From the NCBI RefSeq assembly GCF_051020985.1, contig NC_135003.1, positions 5,046,001 through 5,110,000 on the forward strand: 64,000 nucleotides of DNA, written 5' to 3'. Each line of letters begins with the position of its first letter. The stretch's first letter is position 1. A program made the position numbers and the translations under genes. The notes under the pieces were generated by a model, which worked only from the letters and a program-made list of their open reading frames with translations, did no database searches and had not been told where the DNA came from. Below, in pieces: positions 25,344-41,930 of this stretch. This stretch comes from Nomia melanderi. Lineage: Eukaryota > Arthropoda > Insecta > Hymenoptera > Halictidae.

Positions 25344-25786
25344 TTAACACTAAAGCTTCCAGGCGAGTCAAAACAACCAATTCCTGATTTCTTTCTTTTA
25401 CAACTATTGAATAGATAGTAAATGTTTCTCTGAGAAATTATTTAAAAAATTGCTTTAACAGTACGCAAACTGAATTGTACATCGATTAAAGTCTCAATAG
25501 ATGCACTCTTGGAGTTTCTATAGAGAAATTTTAAAAAGTCAATTTAACACGTTGACTGCCACGATTGTCACTAAATTGCTCGATAATAATTACAATAAGA
25601 ATAGTTATGTCGAATAAAAATATTTGGTAACATAAGTAGCTGGATAATAGCGTAATATTAGTATTGTGGTACTAAATTATGAAGAATTACTTCTAATATC
25701 ATTTGCCTTTGTTATGAAAGAATAAACAAATGGCTGAAAACTTTCGTGGTAGTCAACGGGTTAACTGTTCGCTAGTGTTAGTGTCA
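25344..25786 (+). mobile_element. Family A MITE split by a nested element
   Basis: The left end is TTAA at 25344-25347 followed by CACTAAAGCTTCCAGGCG. The interior aligns with 1941-2166 up to AAAAAGTCAATTTAA at 25547. The alignment resumes after the nested element at 25765 with CTGTTCGCTAGTGTTAGTG, the counterpart of GTGCTCGGTAGTTTTAGTG in the intact copy. Removing 25548-25764 gives a continuous family A element of about 226 bp, the expected length. Confidence 0.8.
25544..25764. mobile_element. TTAA-bounded MITE nested inside a family A copy
   Basis: TTAA flanks it at 25544-25547 and 25761-25764. The termini are CACGTTGACTGCCACG and, reverse-complemented, CCCGTTGACTACCACG, an inverted repeat with 13 of 16 bases matching. 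The interior (about 180 bp) is AT-rich and non-coding. The host copy resumes exactly at the second TTAA, so this is a clean insertion event, younger than the host element. Confidence 0.85.
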
Positions 25787-25843
25787 TCGATAAAGTGGTT
25801 TATCAGTCACACTTGTAAAAGAAATCATAGAATAAGGGGTTAA
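25787..25843 (-). mobile_element. Family C terminal fragment
   Basis: Read on the minus strand from 25843 it begins TTAACCCCTTATTCTATG and continues ATTTCTTTTACAAGTG, matching the left end of the family C element at 16967-17214. Only about 55 bases remain before the end of the family A copy, so the rest is deleted or was never present. Confidence 0.5.
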
Positions 25844-26520
25844 ACGAAGGTTAGAAGCGGCTACTCGTGTATGTCGTCGACGCGAGGGATGGAAGAATGG
25901 TAGAATTTTCATGAAGCTTCCACATAGAACCGGTATCCCGATAATCAGGTCTGTTCCGCCGCGTGTCGACAGAACTTTCAATCCCTCCACCGAAAAATAA
26001 TTGCTCGGTTAAATGGTTGATCTGTATCATTCCCGCGTTTCCGTGCGGAGAAGGAAAGGGTCAATGGTCTATGGCGAAGAGTTTTCTCTCGCAGCCATGA
26101 CTTTGTGGCCGTGTTCAAAGCCGACTGAAACGCTCGTCACGCAACGAACATTCGTGCAAACGCACCGCGTGCGGCCTGAAGTGAGAACCGAGAGAAACAG
26201 AAGCTGGCTGGGGGTGTAGCGGCGTGGCGGGGCGGACGCGGGAACGGAGGATTTCAAACGCAACTGTATAAGCAGACGTTGATACAGAGCCTAATAGAAA
26301 TATTGATTTCAGGGTCGATGTACCTTGCGGCGTTACTCTGTTCGGTGCGTGTTTCACTTCTTAAAGAACATCGATACCGGCTCCTAATTACAAAGCACTG
26401 GTTCCCAGTTTCTCTGGAATCTTCCGCCTCGGATACACTTTCGATCGTACTTTGCTTTTGAAAATTCGGCTGCTTTGGTGTCACGGTGCGAGTGTATGGA
26501 ACGTATGTAATTACATTTAG
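25844..26520. other. CpG-richer block with no defended gene
   Basis: A block from about 25850 to 26500, with its GC-richest part at about 26040-26270, is open in many frames on both strands (60-98 residues). No frame shows a recognisable domain. It could be a regulatory or 5' untranslated region, but I see no convincing promoter motif. Confidence 0.4.
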
Positions 26521-26883
26521 CCCTTGATTTACATGGCATTCGAATTGCACGATTTCGGTTTAACACGATTGAAAAAGAGCGAGAGAATTTAGATGGCACT
26601 TGCATTTCCCTTTGACACGGCCAGTTCAGACAAATGAAAAACCTATATTAAGTTTTTGTTTGTTTTGTGAATTACATATGCAATTTTGTTGGATTAATGA
26701 ATTCTTATTTCAAAATATGTATATGATGTTTTATTGTAAAGAAAAGTAAATATTACTGTTTCATATGGATTTATTGAATTTATTTCATGTGTATTTCTTT
26801 CCAATGTGAATTATGGACTCGAATTACACGATTTTAATTTACATGGCATTTTCAGGGAACCAATCTACCGTGTAAATCGAGGG
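26521..26883. mobile_element. Probable DNA transposon remnant with 16-bp inverted ends
   Basis: The left end CCCTTGATTTACATGG and the reverse complement of the right end CCCTCGATTTACACGG match at 14 of 16 positions, with weaker similarity continuing outwards. The interior repeats the phrases TTTACATGGCATT and CGAATTRCACGATTT at about 26525-26553 and 26820-26850. No clear target duplication is visible, so the class is left open. A similar phrase (TTTAACACGGATT) occurs near 50160. Confidence 0.5.
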
Positions 26884-31882
<4,999 letters not shown>

Positions 31883-32535
31883 TTCATTTTTTTTATTTTC
31901 GTTTTCGTCTCGCGCTTTCGAAATTCGTTCGCGGCACAACGAGCGACGCGTGAACGTTCCACGGTGGTTTCCCGCTTTGTATTCCGAGGGAAAAACGATC
32001 AAGAATCCTGTCCGCGATCCCAGCTGAGCTTCTTTTATCGATAACAGATTAACCCCATGTGTATTGTCGGATGATGCCGTGACTGTTCGACATAACACGA
32101 CTCGGGATGACATCAAATTGTGGCACGTCGTGTTGCATTCTTGTCCAAGTGCGCTTGAAAGAATGCAATGTAACCCGTATCCTGTTTCGCGTATCGATTT
32201 CAACGTTAAACACGCGATTTTTTGTGTTCGACTGCCTGCTTCGGCTATCCCGCTGATCGAATTATGCACGAAGTATCAATTCGATTGTTTCCGTGCTTGG
32301 GAATGGGGATTATTGATTTTGTATCTGTGGTTCCGATGTAATAGAACCTCAATTATTGGAACATTAACGGAACGATCGATTCACAGAAAATACGGATATT
32401 GGGATTTTGATTACCAATGCATTTTAGTATTGGAATATTTTTAACTCCTTGGTTAGTATGGGTGTAGACTTCAAATAACTTCAAGTGATTAAATAGGAAG
32501 CACTTATTCTGCTTAACCAGTATCGATGAGTCTTC
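31883..32535. other. GC-richer flank of the microsatellite
   Basis: Bases 31883-32460 are open for 126-131 residues in both directions (32064-32444 plus, 31874-32269 minus). No domain is recognisable in either, and the minus frame ends in the repeat. A TTAACCCCATG sequence at 32050 may be a lone TTAA-element end. Confidence 0.4.
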
Positions 32536-32640
32536 AGACACCTGATGATACCAGCTGTAATGTTAGCGAAACGTTGGGAAATCATTCCTAATACACGGCT
32601 TACACTGGAAACCTTGAACACTTATAATACTATTATCTAG
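32536..32640 (+). repeat. Retroelement-type motif CTGATGA...GCGAAACG
   Basis: The sequence CTGATGA at 32542-32548, followed 19 bases later by GAAACGTTGGG, resembles a motif that recurs at the ends of Penelope-like and some other retroelements, where the core of a hammerhead ribozyme is CTGATGA...GAAA. Here the intervening bases do not form a proper stem II, so I do not call a ribozyme. The following ACACGGCTTACACTGGAAACC looks like continued element sequence. Assignment is from memory of the motif. Confidence 0.3.
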
Positions 32641-32742
32641 TTATTTATGCTATTAAACATTTTTATTCTACGTCAGTTACCATACAAATCATATTTGTTT
32701 TTAAGCAATTTGTGAACGTAGCAGTAATCGTATCAACACTAT

Positions 32743-32992
32743 TTAACACTAAATGTACCAGTAAAACATCCAGTTTTAACATTTGATTTAAAATTTTGCA
32801 TGTTCCTTCTTTTGCTTAATTTTATACCGATTGCTATACTGTCCGAATGATCAGCTCTCCAATTTTTGCCTTTTCTTTTGTTTCTGTTTCCAATAAGAAA
32901 AATTGATCTGTCTTAGTTACTTATTCACGTAACAACTTATTTCACTGATTAGGATAGAATTAGGTACAAAGTGTCTGCACGTTTAGTTTTAA
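32743..32992 (+). mobile_element. TTAA-bounded MITE, family D
   Basis: It is bounded by TTAA at 32743-32746 and 32989-32992. The left end CACTAAATGTACCAG and the reverse complement of the right end AACTAAACGTGCAG are related inverted repeats. The interior aligns with the reverse complement of 53661-53978 (CAATTTTTGYCTTT, GTTTCTG, ATAAGAAAAATTGATC) and with the last bases of the window. Confidence 0.75.
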
Positions 32993-33192
32993 ACGATGAC
33001 TTCAAGAGGCTTTTCTTTCTTTCCGCTTTGATCAAAAGAAGACCCTAAAGAAGTAACTCAAACAATTCACTCATGCTCTAATATTTTGAACTTTGTAGAA
33101 GAACTCAAAGTTTCACACTTAATTTAATCAGCCACACACAATTGAGGAATACACAATAGAATCATATACATAGATTAACCCACCTGCATAAT

Positions 33193-33421
33193 TTAACACT
33201 TAAACTACTGAGCAATTAGAATAACTTATTTTCAATGTTTTATAAAAGTTAGAACAATACGTTTTTTGAGGTTCGAAGAGTCTGCTAGTCTTGTATCTGT
33301 ACAGATACAGAAATTAAATTAATTAAAAATCTCTCACAAAAACAGCTTCATAATTTCAATATTTGCAAAATAAACATTCTGACGTACGTCAATTTGACCC
33401 GTCTGGCAGTTTTAGTGTTAA
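33193..33421 (-). mobile_element. Family A subfamily 1 MITE, inverted
   Basis: It is bounded by TTAA at 33193-33196 and 33418-33421. On the minus strand it starts CACTAAAACTGCCAGACGG and follows 867-1091 almost end to end, including GTATCTGTACAGATACA-type sequence and GACTCTTCGAA. Its left end on the plus strand, CACTTAAACTACTG, is the better preserved right terminus of this subfamily. Confidence 0.85.
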
Positions 33422-33506
33422 AGTAGTTGGCGATGATCCAATTGGGTTGACGCAACTTAAAATATACCATAAAAAACAAGTAGTTCGTGCTAGGCTGGGT
33501 GTTCCT

Positions 33507-33730
33507 TTAATACTAAGTTCACGGGCATTTATTGTAGAGTTTACTCTATTTTTCCTAGAACAATTGATGTTCATTTATTTAGATCTTGGAAATTGAAGGC
33601 TCAAACGTAGACAGTTAGGGTGCATAGTGGTGTGATTGCAGCAATCAAATTCAATCTAAACATTTATCAAATAAATGTTTATAAAATCCAATATGCGTCC
33701 AATTGACGTGTTCCGTAAAGCTAGTGTTAA
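33507..33730 (+). mobile_element. TTAA-bounded MITE, family E
   Basis: TTAA at 33507-33510 and 33727-33730 bound it. The left end TACTAAGTTCACGG and the reverse complement of the right end CACTAGCTTTACGG match at 10 of 14 bases. The interior aligns with 14889-15105 in the same orientation. It lies 85 bp from the family A copy at 33193-33421. Confidence 0.75.
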
Positions 33731-35852
33731 GATGCAAACTGTGCCGGTGCATTCGATCCGTAGCTGTAATAGGATCACAATGATTGCGTCGAGATAGGAT
33801 TGAAGCGGTGGTGGCTGGAACGCATAAGTTCGAAGCTCCCCCAGCACCGTTTCCTTTCGTTGGTTCGTTCGTTTTCTACCGATCGTGGTCGCACTTGTCT
33901 CATTTCACCGTGGCCGCGGCGTCTTCTTCCTTTTGTGGCGCCTCCGGATGCTATGTTACACACTTTCGCGATGCAGCGCTGTTCCCGCTCCACGGAGGAT
34001 GATCTTGAGGGAGAAAGGAACGCGCGGCCAGAGAAAGAGGAAGTATACGGGCCGCAATAATCGTGATCGACGCGGGGAAACAGGGAAAAAGAGGAAAGTA
34101 ACGAGCGCCGCGATGCGATGCCGCGAATGTAAGATTCACGCTAGGGGAGAGGCGATAAGGAGCGCGCGGTTGGAAACGGGGAAAGGACGAATTATAACGG
34201 CGATTCGTGACAATAAAAGAGACGAATATTGAAAGCGCCAGGGCCGAAGGAAATGGCATTCTTCGTTTACATTTATTCTGAAAATTGTTCTTTTTCTGTA
34301 TTAACGTTGTATCACAGACGCCATTTTATTTGCAACAAAATTATAAAATTTAATATTCGATGTCAAATTTTATATGATGTAATTAGACATGAAATATTCA
34401 AATCAAATATATTATAGTGAACGGCGTAATAATAATATTAAAATAACAGTAATTAATTGATGTATTTTATTACAGGTTTAATTAATTTCCATGTTTAATC
34501 TTTTATGTTTCAGGTAAGAACCATTTTTGATCTACGTGTTTATTACTCGAAACTTACAAGAATCACAGAAGTAAGTTTAACTAATATTATTAACTACTAA
34601 TCGTACAAATGGTACAATAGCAACTACAGCTAAAATTTTTTAATCAAGTTGTGTACCTTTTTCGAAATCTCGAATTATATATCGGTGTGTGAATATTTGC
34701 CTTAAATTGAATATAAAGTTAGTGAAATATTACGTGAGTTGTTAAAAATGACTACAAAAACTTATTGTAATCTCTTACTGTAAGTTACTTACTGTAAGTT
34801 ACTTAGTTACGTTATTATTGAATATATGAAATACTTATTAAATTCCATTTACGTAGCTTATGTGCATCAATATTCTGGTGTAACAATTTCCGGGTAAACA
34901 AAAGTCCACTGCCTCATTCAAGTTAGTTAATTTAATCACAGTACGGATAATTAATAATTATACTCATAATACGAGACTCGGTGTAGGGTGAACGGCAATG
35001 AACGAAGAGGAAACGAGATACGAGTGTTCTTTATTCAAGGAGCAGACGGAGCAGCGATGCCAAGTTTGGAACCGTTAACATATTTCCATTCATAACCCGG
35101 CTGCTTCTCTCTCTTTTCTCTCTTTCCGGCGAAGAAGTCAGCGACCGTAAGGGAGGATTCGTGTGTCGGTGTCTCGAACGAAGTCGAAAAATAATCGTCT
35201 TCGTATAGACGAAGAAACGAGCCACGTAACTGTACAGAATTACTAGACTGCAGTTTTGCATTGTTACAGGAATGCAGTTGATTAGGAATTCACTTACAGA
35301 GACTGGAATCAAACAGATATTTTGTTTATTTTTTTAAGAATTCCGTTAGGCTGCGAATGAAGAAAAAGGTTTCAGAAATATGTATTAAACATTTTATTAT
35401 GCTGACCTTTACATTATTCGGTGCTTTTCTTAAAGATTCAACTTGAATAATCACATAATCGTCTAGGTCATTCCATCGGACATAGAATTTAACAAGTATC
35501 TTAGCTTTTTATAAAAAAGGTATAACAATATTGCAATTAAAAAGTTAGATGTTCCATTAAATTGCAAATGAAATTTCTGTGTTACGGAGATACGGTATAA
35601 AAAATTTATTTCATCACTTTTCATCGTTAGAAAATTGCCACGTTTGTTATCTGAAGTATTTATATGCATTTTATTAGTTACAAAACATTGATTCATATTT
35701 TCTAACGAAACGTAAGTACATTTATACCATTATTTGTATGTCCGACTTGTTCAAACTATACCCATCAACTTCTTCTTAGCATTTGGAAAATATCAAAAAC
35801 TTATTACAGTGTTGAGTTTGTTTAAAAATTACTACCAGTCTTTAATTAGATA

Positions 35853-35858
35853 AATATA

Positions 35859-35892
<34 letters not shown>
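35853..35892. repeat. (TA)n followed by (AAT)n microsatellite
   Basis: About eight TA units run directly into about eight AAT units. It is a compound simple repeat with no other feature. Confidence 0.95.
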
Positions 35893-37312
35893 CTGGTTTG
35901 TAGAAACTACTGGGTTGGCTATAAATTAATATTCAAACAGTATTCGGTTGTAATAATTCTCACTCTTATACGTGTAATCAAATGTAGAAATTGGTGAAAC
36001 CGATATTTCATTTTCATCGATGTAATAAAGCTTGGCGATTTTCATAATGTGAAATATATTTGTTGCGGATAACAATTTTTTTCAAATGAATACGTTTGCT
36101 AAAATTTATAATTTAATTGGATATTATAAACTGTCTTATGTTGCACAAAACACATTAAATTTCACTTCAACTATTTTCTTCTGTCTGTCATAATTTTCAA
36201 ACTATTTTCGCAAAATGTTAAACGTAAGTGTATAATTTTTTTTAATTCATGTACGGTGTGGTTCGTATCTTTTTTATAATAATAGACTTTCCAATTACGT
36301 ACGGAACCGTTTGTAGATCTTGCACTACGTTAAGAGCAAGTCAACTTCATTAACTACATGATATACGCGTGTGTACCTATATGATGTTAATTAATATACG
36401 ATATAGGAGTGCAACTCGAGTTTACTGCAACGTTCATTTACTTGTAGATAGCATTAAATCTTCCAGAGAAGAAGTTAAATTCTTATTATTCGTTGATCAA
36501 TCTGTAAGAAACAACATGAATTTTAATAAAGTTTCGCGATGCAATGATTAATGTAATGATTAGTAAAAATGTGAGCATGTAATGATGCAAAAATTGTGAA
36601 CTCCTTTCACACCCTAATTAGCAGATCTATATCATGTATCATTGAATAAACGCTTTCCAGAAAGACATACTAAGTTAATTAAGAAGTTTATTATACTTGT
36701 ATTGACTAGGAATCAACTCTGTCCAACAAGAAAGTTTGACATGCATCCGAATAATCTAGCAGATACATTGATTAAACAGCAATTAAACAACTTACCACTA
36801 AATATAATTTGCGACCAAAACGGAGTGTAAATTGAAAGAGAATTTTAAAAGCTAGTTCAAAGCAAACATAATAGTAGTCAGCTACTATATTTTTGTATTC
36901 GATGCGAATATTTTTCGTTAAGAATTTCGTATAGAGACATACAGTAATTTCAGGTAAGATGGTCTAATCTTATTTACATTATCAAATATCTATATTTTCA
37001 ATTGAAACAATGAATTCCGAAACAGCACAAGTCCACAGTTTATCAAGGCTTTCCACGCAAACGCCAATTATTTGAAATTATTAAAATTATATACACAATG
37101 AAAGTATATATAATCAATATTGACAGCAAAAGTAATTAAGATTAATATAAAATTAAGGAAAATATACAAAACAAGATTGATTTTCTCGGAATATTAGTTA
37201 CTTGACTTGTCCTGTTTTGGAATTTTTGGCTTTAATTGTTCTAAATGGTACATTAAATCTTGCATAGAGGTCTGTTTAACCATTCTCCTTACACGTCATT
37301 TTCAAATTATTT

Positions 37313-37324
37313 GGGGGGGGGGGG
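37313..37324. repeat. G12 homopolymer
   Basis: Twelve consecutive G residues stand in an AT-rich setting. It is a candidate quadruplex or polymerase-slippage site, or a base-calling artefact. Confidence 0.9.
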
Positions 37325-39339
37325 TTTAATAATTTAAAAATTAATCGACTTATATATTATATATTATTACTTTTATAAATATATTTTCCGTCTGTTAGAT
37401 ATTGAACAATATTCACAATGTAAGAGTTCTTTTTAGAAAAGTAAGCCATTTCTCTCGAACCTACCCTATGCTAAAAGCAGAGGGTGTCTTCGATATATTT
37501 TCTCATGAATTTCTCTCTCGAGCAATCGACGGTCTGTCTCCTGGAGGTGCACTTGAGAAAGCCAATGTTCGGGATGTTCGTTCGACGTTACGTAAAAGAA
37601 TGGTATGGGGAACGGCTATTCCGCAGATCGATGGTCGGTCTTGGCTCATAGCGATTCCGCTTTGTACCTGGCAGATAGATGCGCGTGTATCGAGTGACAA
37701 TCATTCGATGCTAACGTAGATATTATGAATGCTTCGAGATTCGAAATGACATTAACAGATGAGCCGGAGGAAGTCGATACGTCTTCGTCCCCGACGAAAA
37801 CGATGCCGCGGTTCGTGTAGATAAATATTTTAAAGCACCGATCGCGAGGTATTTCGCGCACGTTAGCGTCGGTCACGCGGTGCAAGCTGAAGAGGCACTG
37901 AGCTGTGCCGCTGACATTCTCATCCATAACTCATCGGACTCTTGCATGTTATCAATGTAGAATAAGAGGGAATTCATATTTTGAACTTTGCTCAATAATC
38001 TGATTTGTGAGTCTTATTCGGATTATTGGATTTAATTAAATAAATCTTATTGGATTTGAATGAAGCTTCTGTTTCAAGAATATATAAATGAATTTAGAAC
38101 TACCAGTTTGTATATGGGGTGCGCTACCTAACTTTATTATATGCAGTATTTCGGTTGTATTTAGAATTGTATATAAGTTCTTTTATGTGAATACTATACA
38201 ATTTTATTGGAGTTAGATATAGTTATGATAGGTTTGTTTTGTTGCAAAGTATTCACGACATAAGGTAAACTTTTTTTTAACGAAATGTTATATCATATCA
38301 CTGCAATGTAAAGTATGGATGATAAAAAGATGTTTTTGATGAGTGAGTAATGTTTTGTGCTAAGTTATAACGAATTATAAATAGTTCAATTAGAGTTCCA
38401 TAATAATTCCATATTAGGCTTGATTTTTCATTATGAATTTTGTAGAAATCTAAAGAACTGCTAAAATACTTATTCTAGTCCCTAATCTAATATACAAACG
38501 ACACTTCAACCAAATCTTCACATCATTCCACAATAAAACTTACAAATCGTAATGAAGTCACGAAGAAATAAGATCTTCAGACCTTTAACAGTCCATATTA
38601 CCAACGCAGGGTTCATATAAACAAGATAAATAGATACTTGATAGATAAACGAAAAACCAGCCTTAAAAATGTATTCCGGTCACGAAAGGTAACATCGATA
38701 CATAACAATTTAATATGTTCACATTAAAGAGAAACGCGTAATTATATATCGTAAAGACTGAAGATAAGTTTGACGAACAGGAGAACGAGGATAGTTTAGA
38801 TAGGAAAGAACAAACGAACCCATATCTGTCATCGTAAAACTCCCGGAGGTCGCTATCCTAAGGGGAGAGGGGGAGCTTTCAATTTCCCGAAATTCCGCTT
38901 TCGCTGTAGCTCTTGCCTCGATTACCTAATCACGCAAAGCGGTGCTCACGTGCTCCGGGGCGGCAACATTGGCTCGCGTAAATCGTCCGCTCGACATACG
39001 AAGCCGCGGTAGCTGCTCGAAGGTGGTACCGCGGTAAAGGGGTATTATTTAGTATTGCCCAGGGCAACGACAGTGCGCACGATTTATCGAGCGGTCTGGT
39101 AGGCCAAGTACCGTTCCTCCGCATAACATCCCGCACAACTGAAATGCCTTCACCTCGTGGTCCCGACTGTCCTGTATCCTTTCCTTTCAGCGGTTCATCA
39201 TTTAATGAGATAGACATCGGTGACTTTTTTTTTACTGGAATATTTGACATTTGCCACGTGAACGAATTTATTGTTGGCATGCTGCATATGCGAGAAGGAA
39301 CGAGAAGGAACGTGTGTGAAAACATAAGTTTCGTTGTAC

Positions 39340-39580
39340 TTAACCTGCTAACTGTGAAATTTAATTTGACAAATCTCTGATAATGCTCGCAATGAAATCA
39401 AATTATACTCGTCGAACGCAGGCCAAATGCACCTTTCATATATTCTGACGAAAAATTAAAGGAAGACAAAGAAGAATTACATGTCTATCTGAACAAATAA
39501 ATAATTGATTGTTGAAAGAATTAGTATCATTTTGATTATAAGATGACGTGTATACTCGTCGAACGCAGTTAACTGGTTAA
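39340..39580 (-). mobile_element. TTAA-bounded MITE, family B, inverted
   Basis: It is bounded by TTAA at 39340-39343 and 39577-39580. The ends TTAACCTGCTAACTG and, reverse-complemented, TTAACCAGTTAACTG match at 13 of 15 bases. The reverse complement aligns with 2163-2362. This copy is about 40 bp longer, and the phrase ACTCGTCGAACGCAG occurs twice inside it (about 39408 and 39554), once subterminally and once internally. Confidence 0.8.
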
Positions 39581-40979
39581 AGAAAATATGTTGATTTTAT
39601 AATTGTCGGGAAATAAAATGTGATTGACTCTTGTACACCTTATTGTCGCTTTAGCTATATCAAAATATTACACATATATGAACTTTTATGTAAAATTCTT
39701 TGTTTGGTTTATTTACTACATTTTAAATGTGGAAAATCATATCAACAACATATCACGTGAAACAATTGCAAGAAAAGCACGGTTCACGGTGAGAGTATTT
39801 CAAATTCGACTGTGGTCGCGAACGTGGTAATGCTGATTGCACAGAAATAAAAGAACTAAATACATAATACCAAGTTTATAACAATTTTGCTATATACAAT
39901 TTCATTTTTTCAAAAATTGATGATGGAGATTTTTTTAATCTATCTTGTTCGAGCATTTTGCGATCTTCAATTTATTTATACATTGGGAATATTATTGAAT
40001 ATTATTAAAAAACGAGAACTCAAATAAAGAGAAGAATCATGCAAATGTAGAGTGATATAAAATATACGGAAACGAAATTGGATCAGAAAGGGTTTGAAAA
40101 ACGCAGTAAGGTTAAAATCAGTAAAAATGGTATAGCATAACCAGACATGTTTGCAGAGAAAATTTAATAGCATACATAAAGTACGTGCCTGAGGTTCAAA
40201 CTCAGTTTCTTTAAACTTGAGCCACGAAGAAATACATATTACATTTTCGACTTACTTTTTCATGTAAGTTCATGTTTTCTTCGGATTAAGCAGCATTGCA
40301 AGTGGAATAATAAATACCAAAATCAAATTTCAAATCAAATATCAAATATTAAAATAATTCATTTTTCAAATACATTGCTACTCGCGCAGCATTGACGAGT
40401 TGTAACATAAAGTAAAAGAGAAAATGAAAAATGTAATACAGACTTTATGTTTATAATTATTTGAATAATATTTTAGTTTCATAATATCCAATTTCAGTTT
40501 GATGTATGAAAACTAATACATTGGTCCTAATAATTGAAAATTATATTTATACACAGAATATTTTTCAATTCAAATATTTTTACTGTCAATCATCGTTAAT
40601 ATACATTATATATTGACAATGAATTAAATAAGAATACGCTTCACTTACTTTATTATTATCAAAGTTACTTCATTAATCTCACTAAATATAATTCCAAATT
40701 ACTAAAGAACATAAATATAATATTAATTCACATACTGGCGACATAATAAATTCAATAATATTCCTTTTAATACTCTTCCGCTCAATGAAATTCAAAAGCA
40801 ACCCCCACAAATATTTCAAAAATCTTACACTCCACTTTCCCCATTAGAATTCCATCAATATCGCGCGAATAATTCTAGAATTCCAATCCAGCTTACTCGG
40901 CACTATCTCCCGATAATCGGACCTCGGATTTAGAGGTAGTCGGTTGACCAGAAAATTGGATCGCGCCTAAACTAATAAA
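39581..40979. other. AT-rich stretch, nothing assignable
   Basis: Frames of 65-68 residues occur on both strands without motifs. AT-rich runs dominate. The GC content rises from about 40840 towards the next block. Confidence 0.45.
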
Positions 40980-41930
40980 CCACAATGACGTTCGTGGGTA
41001 ACCGAACTTCACTTTCGAATCCTTTCCCCCTTCTCGCCCTCCTTTATCGTTACTTATCTCCTATAAATCGACGCTCAACGCCAAAGCTCGATAAGGATTA
41101 TCAAACCAAACCAAAAAGAAACAGAAAGAAGAAGAAGAAACAGGAAGAAAATAAATTAACTCGATCAGTAGAGGATAATCGTAAGATCGCGGCTTACCGA
41201 ATCGCGTTACCGTTATTGCCACCCACCGTGAACGTTAGCGTCCATTCCCGTTCGTGTCTCGCCGAACGGAACTTTCACCCGGAACTTAGGCTAGGCGAGT
41301 GGTCCTGGATCGAGGAAAGGCTCGGGGACCGGAGTTTTCCGTGAAAGTTGTCGTCGCTGGCGTGACACATCGAGTCACCCCTCAGGGAGGGCAGGAAAAA
41401 CCTCGGTGGCCGTTTGATGCATCGGCACTCCCGTGTTTCTGCCTCGCTAGACGCCGCGGCGAGCGAGTCCACGGGGGCGGGCTACTCGGCGACGCCGGGA
41501 GGGAGCAAGGGGGAGGCAGAGGCAAAGTAAATTGCACCGCGCGAAGGTGAGGATCGATCGAATCAGGGCGGTGCACGAAGAAACTGCGTGAGAGCAGGAA
41601 AGAGTTTTCGCTGGGGCTGTTGCATCCCCTCGGGACACGCGTTCAGATTAGTTGGGAATCTTGTTTCCACCTTCTTGCCATCTTGTTGCCAACTTCTTCT
41701 TCCACCGTGTTTCTCTTCGTGGTGCGCTGCTATCGTTATTTGTTGCTTTCGTTGGCAATTCACTATAAATTCTCGGACCTTCGTCCTTCCGGAAAAAATA
41801 TGACCGCGCTGCTTTTACCTCGGAGCAATTTTCTTTGCGGGGACACCGCGTGGAAGTTTTGTTAAGTGGCGTGACTGGCTTCTGTTGTTACTGTTACCTG
41901 GGTAGTAACTGAGGAAAGGCTGTTGCTGTA
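40980..41930 (+). promoter_or_regulatory. CpG-rich block, possible promoter or 5' untranslated exon
   Basis: This is the longest and most CpG-dense block in the window, densest at about 41220-41640. A TATAAAT sequence lies at about 41061. On the plus strand a strong donor-like site (GCGCGAAG followed by GTGAGG) lies at about 41548, and the reading frames around it (60-119 residues on both strands) have no recognised domain. A CpG-rich promoter with a non-coding first exon ending at that donor would fit, but a conserved non-coding element or a retained GC island would look the same. The strand is tentative. Confidence 0.3.

Larger units (their letters stand above)
33731..39339. other. Mixed stretch with four GC-richer blocks
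   Basis: GC-richer blocks lie at about 33740-34250, 34960-35330, 37420-37960 and 38830-39330. The first is rich in CpG and open in at least five frames (72-115 residues). The fourth carries a 131-residue minus frame. No frame has a domain I recognise. Small repeats include a 14-bp tandem pair (TTACTGTAAGTTAC) at about 34776-34803, the (TA)n/(AAT)n at 35853-35892 and a G12 run at 37313-37324. The remainder is AT-rich and unassigned. Confidence 0.4.

Noticed and set aside
32542..32571. Functional hammerhead ribozyme
   Set aside because: CTGATGA and GAAA are present at suitable spacing, but the 19 bases between them do not form the required stem II.
41299..41865. Overlapping 64-83-residue frames in the CpG-rich block
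   Set aside because: They lie in several registers on both strands with arginine, glycine and serine composition typical of GC-rich chance frames.
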